Notes: generated by a model from the sequence alone, not told the origin. A stretch of DNA of 19,083 bases from Gamarada debralockiae (GCA_002803225.1 NXFV01001108.1:1-19083), one strand, 5' to 3'; numbered from the stretch's first letter, positions 1 to 10,198 are shown. A program made the numbers and translations.

Positions 1-360
1 CATATGGACTTTTTTCTAAAAACCCATTTTGCCATTTTCTCTACTAGCAAGAGCCCCAATTTCTCTAATATCACTACTATATAGGTCACGTGGTATAGCT
101 AATACCTATATTACAGTTATTAGCCACTAATTTGATAAGCCTTTTATCTCTCATATATATATATTATAATTATATTATTTTCTTTAAAAAAAAATGGCAT
201 TGAAGAGCTTTTTAAATAAGTAAATTAGTAACAAGTAGCCTAGAATTTTTATAATATAAAGACTAAAAAGTTAGCAATTATATAAGCCTATAAATTTAAT
301 AGCCGATAGCTTAAAATTTTAGTAATCAAGAGCCTATAAATAAATGACTAGATTTCAGTT
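1..360. other. AT-rich stretch without a gene
   Basis: This left edge is very rich in TA steps (TATA, CTA, TAG and TTA triplets), with runs such as the ATATATAT stretch near 155-165 and an A-run near 186-194. No open frame or RNA gene is visible. The composition resembles the RIP-damaged DNA at the right end of the window, so it may be an old transposon remnant, but no element motif can be recognised. Confidence 0.5.
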
Positions 361-843
361 TTGACCCACACCTATGCTTCTGCCTCATCAGATTATTCCT
401 CTACCAGTTGCACATTGTTCAAACTTCTCAATCGTAGTATTCAAACAAGGCATGGACGCACCTCTCGCGGAAGACCTCTTTTGGGACACCCTTGCAAAAA
501 AGCACCGACCCTCCTTCCAGCAATGGCATTATCACAACTCTCCGAGAGTATTTGTCCGATATCTCTCCTTGCGAGACTCCAGCTTCGATTGCGCGTAAAA
601 TCATGAAAGTCAATCCCAATATCGTTTGAAATCCTGAACCCGACCTAGTGACTGATGAATACGAGGGAGACGAGGAGTCTCTAGCTGTAACTCTACTTTT
701 CAATCTCGTTATAGCACGACCTTTTTGTATTCCAAAAGTGCTGGACTTGCTAGAAGCCATTTGGGGCATAGATGGGAAGGAAGAAGGTATGGTCATAAAG
801 AATAGAAGAACATGGGTGGATGAGACTGGGGATATGTATCGCT

Positions 844-942
844 GTAAGTTGTCTCGATCTCAGTCTCACGCATGGATGATCCGTGAAGCAGAAGACATCG
901 AAATATTGAAGTAAAGTAGGAGCTAATATTCAATCCGCGCAG
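844..942 (+). other. Intron 1 of the DUF3632-like gene
   Basis: A consensus GTAAGT donor at 844, a GCTAAT branch-like site near 922-927 and a GCGCAG acceptor ending at 942 define a 99-nt intron. Splicing joins T843 to TA943-944 and keeps the frame open through the next exon, whereas reading through meets TAA at 912. Confidence 0.55.
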
Positions 943-1208
943 TATACCGCGCTAACCGCTATGGCAATTCGTTGCATCCATCAGAGCCAGATTCTGGGGA
1001 ATGTGCACGTCGTTGGGCAGCCATTAACGAGTCGAAAGCCCATGAATGGACTAGGCACGACGAAGCCGGAGCTCCATTCCGTGAAGTAGATCATGGTTTC
1101 GAAGCTATCAGCCTTGCATTGGAGCAAGGAGGCTTGGCTGCAATAAGCCTACGAAAGTGCCTGAGAATAGAAGAACCATGGAATGGGAAACTGAGATGTT
1201 GGATGTGG

Positions 1209-1301
1209 GTATAATTCTTTGCACACTTCAGTCCCCAAGCGTATATAGAGGGAAATAAGAGGGAAAACATATTGGACTTAATACTGATATCTTAATCAAA
1301 G
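1209..1301 (+). other. Intron 2 of the DUF3632-like gene
   Basis: A GTATAA donor at 1209, a TACTGAT branch-like site near 1282 and an AAAG acceptor ending at 1301 give a 93-nt phase-0 intron. It joins ...CWMW to VEVPTAAAW, restoring a motif typical of the family. Confidence 0.6.
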
Positions 1302-1601
1302 GTCGAAGTTCCCACCGCAGCCGCATGGCTAAGAATAGCAGGTCCCATGATATATCGCTATATCAACGAAGGCAAGTTCGGGGGTCCCAAGTACGTGAGC
1401 CAAATGGGAATTCGCTCCCTCTATAGTGACAAAGCCCTTTTGTGGCACGGCGAGGCTGGATTAAGTCATGAGAGGTGGGATTTCTGGAGGATGAGGTTAA
1501 GAAATATTAAGAAGATGGACTGCTTACTTAAGGAAACGAGGAGTTGTGCGGATAATACGGAAAAGATTATGGAAGTCATTAGGACCGAAGTAGATATATG
1601 A

Positions 1602-2962
1602 CAGCTCTACACAAGAGAGTCTCACGAAAGGGACGCTGTGCAGAAGTGCTGTATTGCTACAAGAATTCTAAGCGAAAGAGAGAAGCAGAGTCTGAGTGAG
1701 GCTCTTATTTTATACAGGCAAGCGCCTGCCTAGAGGTATCCTATTATACAACTAGGCACCAGTTCCACGCTAGCATTCCGCTAAAGGCTTATTCTTTACT
1801 TAAGTACTTATATATCAAATAGTTTTAGTACCCGTTTCGATAGTAGTCCTCTGTTTTATATTGCCCACACTTCGCAAAGGACAAGTGGGCAAGGCCTGAC
1901 GACTGCCTTAACGCGCAACTACAGCTCTATTATAACTCTTCTTTGCTCTGTAGACTCTCAAGAGAGCTATAGGTTCCTAGCTTATACCACGGGGAGGTGA
2001 GTGTCGTCGCAGGCTAATATATATATCACTATAATATTAGTATAATAGATGCTAATAGCTAATATCTTGACTGGTACTTTATCTTTTAATTCAAACAAGT
2101 AAATTCTCGAGTTTAAGATTTAGGCTACTAGAATAGTAGGAGAGCAGGCTACAATTGCTAGGGCTGTAATAGTCATAATTACACTTGCTCAATTCTCCTC
2201 TCGCTAAACTACAAAACAAATTCAGAACGCTCAAGGGGCGGTACTTTATATTTCTCAATTCCACACGGAATAGCTTTGTTACAAGGCTTTTAGGAGCTGG
2301 AATTAAGGATTTGTCAAATAGGCTTTGACTTCTGAAGCCATGAGCTTGAATGGGACGGTGACAGGGTCGGATACGTAAATGCATCCTGACTGGTACGAAA
2401 CATGTGAGGTGCGGACATGGTGAAGCCAAGACTGAATCCATGATTACGTGAAACTGGTTACACAGAACCCTGGAAGTGAGAGTGAGGTGGGCTGTCAGTG
2501 GGTAGATCAGAGGTCGAGTTGAGAACTGGGGTTGGTCGAGCAATGAGTTGTTGCCCCTCGGTCCAAAGGCGAGGGGATTCACGTTGGAGTACGGAGGCTA
2601 ACTCAAGCACACTTTGGTCCAGCCGGTTCCATCCATCTGCATCCGAGACTGGCCACGGAAGAGAATGGGAAGGATTGACAAAATCGCGCACATAATTATG
2701 ATGCAGTAGTAATCATTCAGTACAGTAAATCTATGAAACCAACAAGTCTTCTCTCCCATCCAGTCTATGAACGCCGGGAATGACCCTCAAGAATGCTGCT
2801 TGCAACGCAGCTCTATATGCCCTCTCAAACAATCCAAACGCATCTAGGGAACCTTCTATCCTCTTCGCTGTATATACAAGCATGAAATTATTTTTGTTGC
2901 TTCCTGCGAACTGCGTATGTGTGTAGGAAGAAGACGTGGAATTCGATGTGTGATGTAAACTT
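1602..2962. other. Intergenic, no supported gene
   Basis: About 1602-2150 is AT-rich and TA-rich like decayed transposon DNA, with an 8-bp inverted repeat (TTGCCCAC at 1861-1868 and GTGGGCAA at 1885-1892). About 2160-2960 has more balanced composition and presumably includes the 3' untranslated region of the minus-strand gene to its right. A 163-codon minus-strand frame (2091-2582) opens only from GTG and looks like no family I know. No tRNA or other RNA gene is evident. Confidence 0.5.
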
Positions 2963-5900
2963 TTAGGATTCATCGTCTGTGTCTGGTGGGTGGGGTGTTC
3001 CTTTGGGGGAGTTGAGCCTGGGAGGATGTTAGTTAAGTTTTCATGGCTTTGGGGGCAAGGGAACAAACCATTCAATATGTCTCAATCTTCTCCTAGACTC
3101 CCGCTCCTTCATCTCCTTCTTCGTCATCTTCTTCTTCTTCTTGGCTCGGAAAGCCATATCTCCATTGTCCTCGGCACCACTGTTGGCAGCACTGACATTC
3201 GCGCTGCTTACAGCACTGCTTGCCATGCTTGCAACACTGCTGTTGAAACCACTTCCTGGGCGGCTACTATCTTCGAATCGATCCGCAGAGACGGCAAGGT
3301 GACCTTTGTGGGTAACGCGACCATCAGCAATGTACCACTGCTCAGGGCACAAAGCGCCAACGAATTCCTCGTTATGAGAAATCATGACAACACCACCCTT
3401 GTAGTCACGGATAGCGACAGCAAGACCACCGAGGGAATCACGATCCAAGAAATTGGTAGGTTCGTCCAAAACGAGAAGATGGGGGTTGTTCCACATAGCA
3501 CCTGCCAACACGACCTTGACTTTCTGCCCACCTGACAAGCCACCGATCTCATTGTGATCCGCAATCTCGGGATCGAGTCCCAAGTCCTGGAAATGCTTGG
3601 AGATAACCTTTGGCGAAAGTTCTCGGAATCCAAGACCTTCACGAGAAGCCTCGTGATCATCGAATTCTTGGATCAACTTGTTGAAGCCGAGTTCGATAAG
3701 TGTCTCGCGGGAGACTTGGGAGTTGTACTTTGGAAGCAACCCAACCCACTTGATTTCATACTGGAATGTCTTCTTGTATTTTTGACGCCCCATGATGGCT
3801 TCGATGCGTTTCTCTCCCTTGCCATCGAGGTTGACTCCCTTCTCCATCTGGGCCTTGTCTTCGTCGGAGAGAATACGAGTTTGCTTCATGTGCACCTCGC
3901 GATCGTCACCGTTGGCATAACGCCATTGAAGGTATTGATTAGGCGTCTTCTCCAAGTGCATTTCAACGTGCTCAAGAGCGTGCTGTTTGATGTAGCCAAT
4001 ACGCAAGTTGGGATGCTTCTCAACGCGGCCGACGGTAGGAATGGTCTCGCCGGTGAGCAACTTGATCAAGGTCGACTTTCCGGCTCCGTTGCCTCCAATG
4101 ATCGCGGTTCGGGATGAAAGAGACAATTGACAAGAAACATCGTAAAGAGATGGCTTCGAGGCGCCAGGGTAGGTGTAAGAACAGTTGGTCATTCGGAGAA
4201 TAGATCTGGTGTTAGACTTGACACCAGTAAGTATACCAGGTGGAGGGAACTTGAACTGGACGTTTGAAGCAGATAGGGTGTAGTAACTCTTGGCCTCTGG
4301 CTTGACCTTGACGAAAGCGGCCAAGTTTCCTTGGTAGCACTTCAGTTTCTTCCCTGGCTCGTAGTGGTAGATGTCTGTGCAGACTTCATCAAGGAATCCG
4401 GAGTCGTGGGAAACGATCAGACTGGTGATTTCGGTGTGCGACTTAAGATATTCTTGCAACCACTTTACGTTGGCAACATCCAAGTGATTGGTAGGTTCGT
4501 CGAGAAGTAGGACATCGGCCTTCATCAACATGGCTCGGGCCAAAGCAAGCTTCATCTTCCATCCTCCAGAAAGAGACCCTACCTTCTCGGACTGACGACC
4601 TTCTGGACCAGCAGTGAATCCGACCTCGGACAAAACCTCTGAGATACGGGTCTTGCCTTCCTTTGCAATTGCTGGATCCTTCGCAACGAACTCCAAAATA
4701 CTGATATCGGCATCCTCTCCTTGGTTGTGCTCAACAAAACAGGTTCTGAGCTCGTCCTGGCTAGGGAAACCTTCCAGCTTGCCATTGGCGATACTGCGCA
4801 TGAGAGTGGACTTTCCAGCACCATTTCGCCCACAAAGACCATATCTGTGTCCTTTGAGGAGGCGGAGGTTGGTGTGTGAGAGCAAGAGCATTCCTCCGTA
4901 AGCCAAAGAGAAGTCGGTATTAACGATTTCGATTTCGCCATCATCTTCCTTGATAGGCTGTCCAAACTTCCGATGGTCCTCGTCGATGTAGAATTTCTGA
5001 ACAGCGGCTCCAACAGTCTCGGCAGATTCGGGAGCCGTCATAATATTTTGGAGATAAGGGGCAATGTGGGAGGAGATACGAGTAACCTGGCGGTGATTGA
5101 CATCCTCGGCCACCATAGCGCAAATGTATGGTCTTGCAAGCTTGAAAACGTCTAAATCACCACCAAGACCTCCAGCATTCTTGATCTCTGCCTCGAGAAC
5201 CTTCGCAACATCGTCAGCTGTAGTTCTGGCAATCGCTCCACTGGCAATGTTTCCATCGTCATCGCCCATAGCCTTATTGATGACACCAAGAGTTCTGGTG
5301 GCCATCTCTCTGACTTCTGGAAGCGAAGCTCGATCCTCCACGCCCTTCACACCCGGCTTCAATTTTGGCAAGAAAGTCCGCGCCTCAACTGGATCATGGA
5401 CCAGCTTGGTCAAGTTCTCCACAACCACCACAGTCTGTCTGAGGACTTCCTGGGCGGTGCTAGGGTCGTTGAGTGTTCTTTCGAGGAGGGGAGTGAGGAC
5501 TGCAAGAACTGGAGATGTGACGATCGCAACGAAGGTCGTCTGGGAGAGTGCATGCATTGCCTTTTGGAGGGCCGCCTTGTCTGGGTTCTGCATGGTGGTA
5601 ATCAGAAGAGGAATTCGAGGAGCAACGTCGTCGTTCGAAAGAAGAGTGGCCAGAGAAGTCATAGTCGCAAGAGACTGCTTCTCAATCTCGTTCTTCATGT
5701 CGGTCATGCCAGCTTCAACAACTGGAATCAGTCCTGCAAGCTTTGTGCCCATGGATTCGCGGAGAATCTCCTTGTTTTCAGCGTCTTCCTTGCTACCGCC
5801 AATCTCAAACTTCGCCCTATCCGCCATTCTTTGCATCAACTTGTATGCAGCCACTGCTGACTGCCATTTTGCTGTTCTCTTTGCTAAGTATGCGCTGAGA

Positions 5901-6391
5901 ATTGGGAGGAGACCGATAACGAGAGCCTCGGAACTGAGGTTCTTGAATAATTCGTCCAGGCCATATTGAGCAGCTTCGCGTACAACAGGAACTTTGTCTG
6001 CAAGTGCGTCGAGTGCGCAGGTAACCAAGCCGCCATCTTGGAGTAAAAGAATGACTTCAGTGATTCTTTGCTGGGGAGGGAATCGCTCGAACAGGGCTCC
6101 GAGGAGGTTTTGTGCACTTTCTCTTCGTTCTGCGCTCTTCTTATCGGTCGCGCCCTTCTTGATCTCTGCGAGAATACCAAAGTCCTTCAACCCTCGGAAA
6201 CCGACCGAAGAATTTATGAGCAGGTCGCACAGAGCGTACGATGCGTCGACTGAATCCTTCGATGATTTGGCACTGAAGACTCCATCGAGGAGAGCGTAGA
6301 CATGCTCGTGTGGTGGGGCGTCAGCGGATTTTGAAATCATGATGGGCATGGTGGGCTGTTGTTGGCGGGGCGGCGATACTTGGTGGGGCAT
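2963..6391 (-). CDS. NEW1: NEW1/Elf1-type EF3-family ABC ATPase
   Basis: A cytoplasmic tandem ABC ATPase of the elongation factor 3 family. It has an N-terminal HEAT-repeat half (about residues 25-440) and then two ATPase domains. ABC1 has Walker A GRNGAGKST (521-529), signature LSGGW (607-611) and Walker B LLLDEPTNHLD (628-638, catalytic E632). ABC2 has Walker A near 766-774 (K772), LSGGQ (952-956) and DEP with E977. A chromodomain-like insert (FQYEIKW..., about 870-925) lies inside ABC2. A K-rich tail follows, ending RRRLRHIEW-LNSPKGTPHPPDTDDES. That tail and the FDDHEASREGLG segment fit budding-yeast New1 / fission-yeast Elf1 better than eEF3 itself. New1 acts on ribosomes in termination and recycling; Elf1 was linked to mRNA export. 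Spliced exons 6391-3069 and 3017-2963 give 1125 residues. Met15 (CACCATGCC context) is an alternative start giving 1111. The yeast Q/N-rich prion-like N-terminus is absent; only a short RQQQPT stretch remains. The frame is intact and all catalytic motifs are present. Confidence 0.9.
3018..3068 (-). other. 51-nt intron near the 3' end of NEW1
   Basis: On the minus strand the donor is GTTTGT (3068), a TTAACTAAC branch site lies near the 3' end and the acceptor is CCCAG (ending at 3018). Splicing rebuilds the Trp of RHIEW and continues into LNSPKGTPHPPDTDDES, the conserved tail of this family. Without splicing the frame runs only eight unrelated residues (FVPLPPKP) to a stop. This strongly supports the intron. 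Confidence 0.92.
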
Positions 6392-7057
6392 TTCTGGGCG
6401 TGAGGCGCCTCTGAAATAGATATTTGAGTCGCGCAGTTGAGACTATGCAATGTTCGAGTAATCGAAGTCTTTATCTTTGAATATGTCGTGGGCGAAAATT
6501 TGCTTCGAATCGGTGGTTCTAAAACGTGGCCGAGAGAATGGTCGCAATTCGGTGGGAAGAACTTTTGATGAATAGAGATGTTTAGAGTGGAGATTTATCT
6601 GGCCAGGCAGATGCGAAAGTACAAAGAAGAATGAAGGTATTCGGAGTCTCAGCCGCGAGTGGCAGAAGACTGGAAAGGGAAGAGGAAGACAGGAATTTTG
6701 TGTGAAGATTAGAACTGGGCGCAGTTTGGAACTTTTTTTTTATCAGCCCCGCTGCTGATTGTATTGTCAGCCGAATTAGCTGCCTCATATCTGGGGCCGC
6801 AGATGAGATTTTATTCCTTTCAGGCAAGAACCCTCAATAGCCTTAGTAATCAAAGGCTAGTCTATTTGGGTCTTGGCAGCAAACTATACGCCCCCTTCCG
6901 TCACCAGACGGATCTCAGCGGTGCAGTAAGGATTTCGTCACTGAAGCATTTCCGAATTGTCGCCGAAGGGTATGATAAGTAAAATTTCTTTATTTACTTT
7001 CTCTCTCTTCTCCCGTTCTCATATGTAGTACTTTTTGTTGGTAGAAGAATTAACAAC
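6392..7057. promoter_or_regulatory. Divergent intergenic region between NEW1 and DUF1275 gene
   Basis: This 666-bp gap separates two genes transcribed away from each other, so it should hold both promoters and 5' leaders. Visible landmarks are a T-run at about 6731-6739, GC-rich TATCAG/CTGATT sequences at about 6740-6760, and a pyrimidine tract (TTTCTCTCTCTTCTCCC) at about 6999-7015, just upstream of the plus-strand gene, of the kind common in fungal core promoters. No clear TATA box is assigned and no further gene is supported. Confidence 0.5.
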
Positions 7058-7967
7058 ATGAAATCACAACAAACCCCCAGATCCTCAGAACCTGGAGAGA
7101 CTCTACCCACAACAGAGGAACGTTCCCCTTCCAATGGCTCTGTTTCTGTACAAAAGCGCCAAAGCCGTTGGCGGTCTACATTGACTCATCTCAAAACCGA
7201 AATCAGTCTCGACCATGCAGATATTCCCATCATAGCATGTTGTTTAGTATCAGGTCTCTGCGATAGCAGTGCCTACAACGCCTGGACTTGTTTCGTTTCT
7301 ATGCAAACAGGTACGGTAAATTTTTCATCCTTGTTCAAAAACTCCATGACTAACTTCACCTCTAGGAAATACTATCTTCCTCGCCCTCGGCGCATCCAAT
7401 CAGCCTGCCGACCACTCCTATGGCTGGGTCAAATCTCTAACCTCGATATTTTTCTTCCTACTCGGCTGCTTCACGTTTGCGAATACCCGACTCATAAACC
7501 CCAAATCACGCGGCACCCTCAGCGTATCCTTCCTCCTCCAATCGATCTGCATAATTGTCGCTGCTGCCCTCGTCCAAGCACATGTTGTCCCAGAACCTCA
7601 TGGCCCCGTTGTACTCAGTGGGGACATAAATTTCATCGAATTGGTACCTCTGGGCTTCCTCGCATTCCAATCCGGTGGACAAATCGTTACGTCCAGACTT
7701 CTTGGGTTTAATGAGGTGCCTACAACGGTCTTGACGAGTGTTTACTGCGATTTGGCCAGCGATCCGAATATCCTGAAGGGGAACAATGTCAAGAGGAATA
7801 GAAGACTGGGTGCGGTGTTGATGATTTTGCTTGGAGGAATTGCAGGTGGGTGGATCAGTAGGAGTAGCGCGGGTCTTTCCGTCAGTCTATGGGTCGCTGC
7901 TGCTATCAAACTTGGAATTGCTTTGAGCTGGTCGGTCTGGAAGCCGAAGCAGCCCATTACACTGTAA
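7058..7967 (+). CDS. DUF1275 family membrane protein
   Basis: Spliced exons 7058-7310 and 7366-7967 encode 284 residues. After a polar N-terminal tail of about 50 residues come hydrophobic segments near 55-78, 108-125, 135-155, 172-190, 233-250 and 256-276, so it is very likely an integral membrane protein. Family signatures are SGLCDSSAYNAW, FVSMQTGNTIFLALG across the intron, YGWVKSLTS, LAFQSGGQIVTSRLLG, NEVPTTVLTSVYCDL and KRNRRLGAVLMILLGGIAGGW. These match the DUF1275 (YoaK-like) family, which is widespread in bacteria and fungi and has no firmly established function; a transporter role has been proposed. The length is normal and every motif is intact, so the gene looks functional. It diverges from NEW1 and converges on the 8263-9018 gene. 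ATG 7058 follows AACAAC and is the first ATG of the frame. Confidence 0.88.
7311..7365 (+). other. 55-nt intron of the DUF1275 gene
   Basis: The donor is GTACGG at 7311, TGACTAAC is a strong branch site near 7347-7354 and the acceptor CTCTAG ends at 7365. Splicing joins MQT-G to NTIFLALG and brings the downstream frame into phase through to TAA at 7965-7967. Confidence 0.9.
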
Positions 7968-8262
7968 AGCGAAGGACGAATATAATAAAGACGACTGCTA
8001 GGACAGTGGCCATTCCTCGGCGGACCGATTACTTCAATGCGAGTGCATTCTTGAACATATTTTATAATTTTGGTCACGTTCAATGACCATGTCACATATA
8101 TTAGATGAGATTCTGTATAGACGGTTATGTAAATTTATTATTAGATGATCTACCTTTATTCCAACTCCACACTCCCAGGGTCTAATGAAAGTATCATTCA
8201 AGGGACCTGCCCCTTCATTCATTCTCGATTTTCACTCACCTCCTCTTCCTCGCCGACTAGAC
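7968..8262. other. Convergent 3' spacer
   Basis: This 295-bp gap lies between the stop codons of two convergent genes. It is moderately AT-rich (TTATATTAGATGAG, AATTTATTATTAGATG) and presumably holds both 3' untranslated regions. No gene is supported here. Confidence 0.45.
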
Positions 8263-9018
8263 TCAGATGAATCGCGGATAGAACTTACTAGCCGGGAGAT
8301 CCCTCTCAGGATTCTGGCTGTCGAACGGTCTATCGGGCATGGGCGAGGCGCATCGAGGCGGTCTCGGAAGCGGTTTATCGAGATCCAACCTTGGTTTTGG
8401 CTTCATCGTTCTCGAGTTCGAGAGATGCGGCTGAGGCTTCTGTCTCTCGAATCCTTGACTATTATCACAAAGCGGAAGCGGCCTATTGATGTTCCCAAGC
8501 TCAAAATCTTCAGAGTCGGCGAGGTACTCGTCGCTTGACATGCCGACGATGATGGTTTCAAGTCCCGTTCGGTTAGAGTCCGCTGTTCCTAGTGGACGAT
8601 AGACCTGCGACAGTGATTGGGGTAGAATCTCAGGATATGTGTCTGCGTGTGCATAACCCATTCTCGGCCAAAGCGTTACCTTACTCGCACTCTCCACCTT
8701 CTTCAACCTCAGCGATTCGGTCGCAGGGCTCGCATCCCTGTTATGTCGCAGAACTCTGGCAGGAGACAGAGGGACATAGAAGTTGTGGTCAACGCGATAC
8801 TCCTTCGTTCTCTCGATGGCTTCGCGCTCAGAGGCGCCGTGATTTTGCCAGAAGCGGCGACAATCGTCGCAGAGTTCGTGATAGTAGGCCGTATTGAGCA
8901 CTAGTGAGCATTTGCGGAAGTGGGCGAGAAACGACGTACTTTTTTCCTTCTTGCATTTCTGAGTGAAGGACGCTCTGTGCCCGCAGATCGTTGAGTTGCG
9001 CTCTGTTGTTACGCACAT
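8263..9018 (-). CDS. Cys-rich N-terminus hypothetical protein, 251 aa
   Basis: A single uninterrupted frame of 251 residues starting at an ATG preceded by AAA (purine at -3). I do not recognise a named family. The first 53 residues carry a regular Cys/His pattern: C2, C12-G-H14, C22, C37, C50 and C53, with CGH and a CDDC pair. Many short fungal proteins of unknown function begin with MC...CGH...C...CxxC, and zinc binding is a reasonable inference. No signal peptide or membrane segment is visible. The remainder is polar and probably disordered. It has an acidic patch (SSDEYLADSEDFELG, about 160-175) and a proline-rich, basic tail (KPKPRLDLDKPLPRPP, about 205-221) that could bind an SH3-type domain. 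It converges on the DUF1275 gene. Codon use looks like genuine coding DNA, but expression is unproven. Confidence 0.65.
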   Translation of the reverse strand: MCVTTERNSTICGHRASFTQKCKKEKSTSFLAHFRKCSLVLNTAYYHELCDDCRRFWQNHGASEREAIERTKEYRVDHNFYVPLSPARVLRHNRDASPATESLRLKKVESASKVTLWPRMGYAHADTYPEILPQSLSQVYRPLGTADSNRTGLETIIVGMSSDEYLADSEDFELGNINRPLPLCDNSQGFERQKPQPHLSNSRTMKPKPRLDLDKPLPRPPRCASPMPDRPFDSQNPERDLPASKFYPRFI

Positions 9019-9840
9019 TTTGAATTATTTTTGGGGTAGTTGCGATATGTATGATTACAAGTCTGTTTGGGGAGGGTTTTCTGTGGGAGTGCGTGAGTGG
9101 GGAGGGAGGATGGGTTGTTTGTGGAAGGAATCTTGGGGATTCGATGGTGAGGATATAGGATTATTGGGATATGTTGTTCTTCCTAGCTGCGTTCGACTGC
9201 TCTTTGTTCGAAAGCACGAGTGTGTCTTTGTTGAAGGTTTACCAGCATTGTTGGAACAAAGAGGGTCAACACAACGAGCAAGTGCATGGACATTCGCTAG
9301 ATGCTTCACAAAGAATACCTCACGTTGGATATAATTCATTGTTGCGGGAATACTTTCAGTACCGTGATATCATATCCAATTGTTCTATAGTCTAATCTTG
9401 TTGATTTTTATACAGCTGTTGTACTTTGCTGTGGCTCTTTGCAGGGCTGTGTAGTGTCTGCAACTGCGTAAACCATTATGGTCAACTCTCCAATCCGGAT
9501 TCAACTAGCTCTGTATACTAAAAGCTAGAGTGTAATCCCGGCATTCAAACAGAAAACATCAGATCTGGTTGACTAACAGCGGGACCCAAAATAGGGCTTG
9601 CATCACGTGGATGAATCAAGGACTATCTGGTAGCCCCTTGTTCCGCGGGTGTTAGTGGTGAACGCAGATATGGGGATGTATCTGTGGAGCTTATTGCTTT
9701 CTTCGACCGCTTTTCCCAACAGGAGGCACTCGGCCTCAAGGACGAAGAAAATATGAACACCAGAATTTTGACCATAGGCAGGTAAACCTCGAAATGTATT
9801 ATTATGGTATCTCATTAAGTCATCTCTGCTTTGCTACAGT
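9019..9840. other. Upstream region of the 8263-9018 gene; otherwise no clear gene
   Basis: Positions 9066-9145 are strongly purine-rich on the plus strand (GGGGAGGG, GGGAGGGAGG), meaning CT-rich on the minus strand just upstream of the minus-strand gene; this fits its promoter or leader. From about 9340 to 9600 nothing stands out. A short plus-strand frame at about 9625-9780 reads SGERRYGDVSVELIAFFDRF and stops at AGG TAA. A possible 59-nt intron (GTAAAC donor near 9781, CTACAG acceptor near 9839) could join it to the fragment on its right, but this is weak. Confidence 0.4.
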
Positions 9841-10198
9841 GTATACTGTTGGGGTAAAGAAGAACCCGAAATAGAAAAGGAGATTAGGAGATTCGTCTCT
9901 GCATTCTTCATTAAGAAATCCGTTCACTCAGCGTTCGCTTACCACCCTATCTTTCGTGACGCTCTCTTCGCCACGGTTGAGTACGCCGGCTTCGCCCGCT
10001 GCCATCGAGGCAGCGGCAGACACGCTCCGCCAAGAGGACCCGCACCTCGTCGCGATCGAGAAGGTGATCCCGTCCGTCAATGAGCGTCTACGGAGTATGG
10101 CGAGCGTGATGCAGACCGGGCAGGCCGCCCACGCCGTCGCCCTAGGTTCCAACCTGTCACAGCGTGGATCTTTAAAGAAAGTTCTTGAGAGCGTATAG
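9841..10198 (+). pseudogene. GC-rich coding fragment, possibly Crypton/GCR1-like
   Basis: Two overlapping frames give what looks like one broken C-terminal fragment. One frame (9841 to about 9985) reads EIRRFVSAFF and YHPIFRDALFATVEYAGFA. The frame one base further on (about 9985-10198) reads AAIEAAADTLRQEDPH, then LVAIEKVIPSVNERLRSM, and ends at TAG 10198. The second part has a strong third-position GC bias, much more GC-rich than the DNA around it, and it is not RIP-damaged. The layout of an HPxF motif followed by an acidic linker and an amphipathic xxPxxNERLRxM helix resembles the C-terminal part of fungal Crypton-type or GCR1-domain proteins. That is a memory-based suggestion only. It may equally be a remnant of an unrelated gene. 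No start codon or catalytic motif is present. Confidence 0.3.

Larger units (their letters stand above)
374..1601 (+). pseudogene. DUF3632-like gene, three exons, frameshifted
   Basis: Three coding pieces join into one protein of the fungal DUF3632 type, a family of unknown function. Exon 1 begins at ATG 374 or, more likely, ATG 452 (reading MDAPLAEDLFWDTL) and carries a helical segment with WHYHNSPRVF. Exon 2 (943-1208) has RRWAAINESKAHEW and an FEAISLALEQ helix. Exon 3 (1302-1601) has VPTAAAWLRIAGPMIY, then LLWHGEAGLSHERWDFW, and ends at TGA 1601. The VP-AAA-W and W-G-x4-ERW motifs are what suggest DUF3632. Both introns splice in frame. Two lesions break exon 1: the frame shifts by one base near 595, and TGA at 627 interrupts the second frame. 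TGA could be CGA hit by a RIP-type C-to-T change. I tried a 54-nt intron at 595-648 to explain the shift, but it leads straight to a stop. A sequencing indel cannot be excluded. Family assignment is from memory of the motif pattern. Confidence 0.55.

Noticed and set aside
594..648. 54-nt intron rescuing the DUF3632-like gene
   Set aside because: A GTAAAA donor and CCTAG acceptor exist, but splicing leads to GCT GAC TGA, and no nearby AG restores the needed frame.
1861..1892. Stem TTGCCCAC/GTGGGCAA as a terminator or RNA gene
   Set aside because: A short stem with a 16-nt loop in decayed intergenic DNA, with no flanking gene that needs it.
2091..2582. 163-codon minus-strand frame
   Set aside because: It starts from GTG, has no recognisable motif, and spans a composition change; most likely a chance frame.
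4579..5969. Long overlapping frames opposite NEW1 (for example 5097-5969, plus strand)
   Set aside because: They are shadows of the NEW1 coding strand; no motif or codon bias of their own.
2963..6391. Calling the large gene canonical eEF3
   Set aside because: The ABC core fits, but the N-terminal half, the FDDHEASREGLG region and the RHIEW-LNSPKGTP tail fit New1/Elf1 better than eEF3, whose C-terminus is a longer lysine-rich tail.
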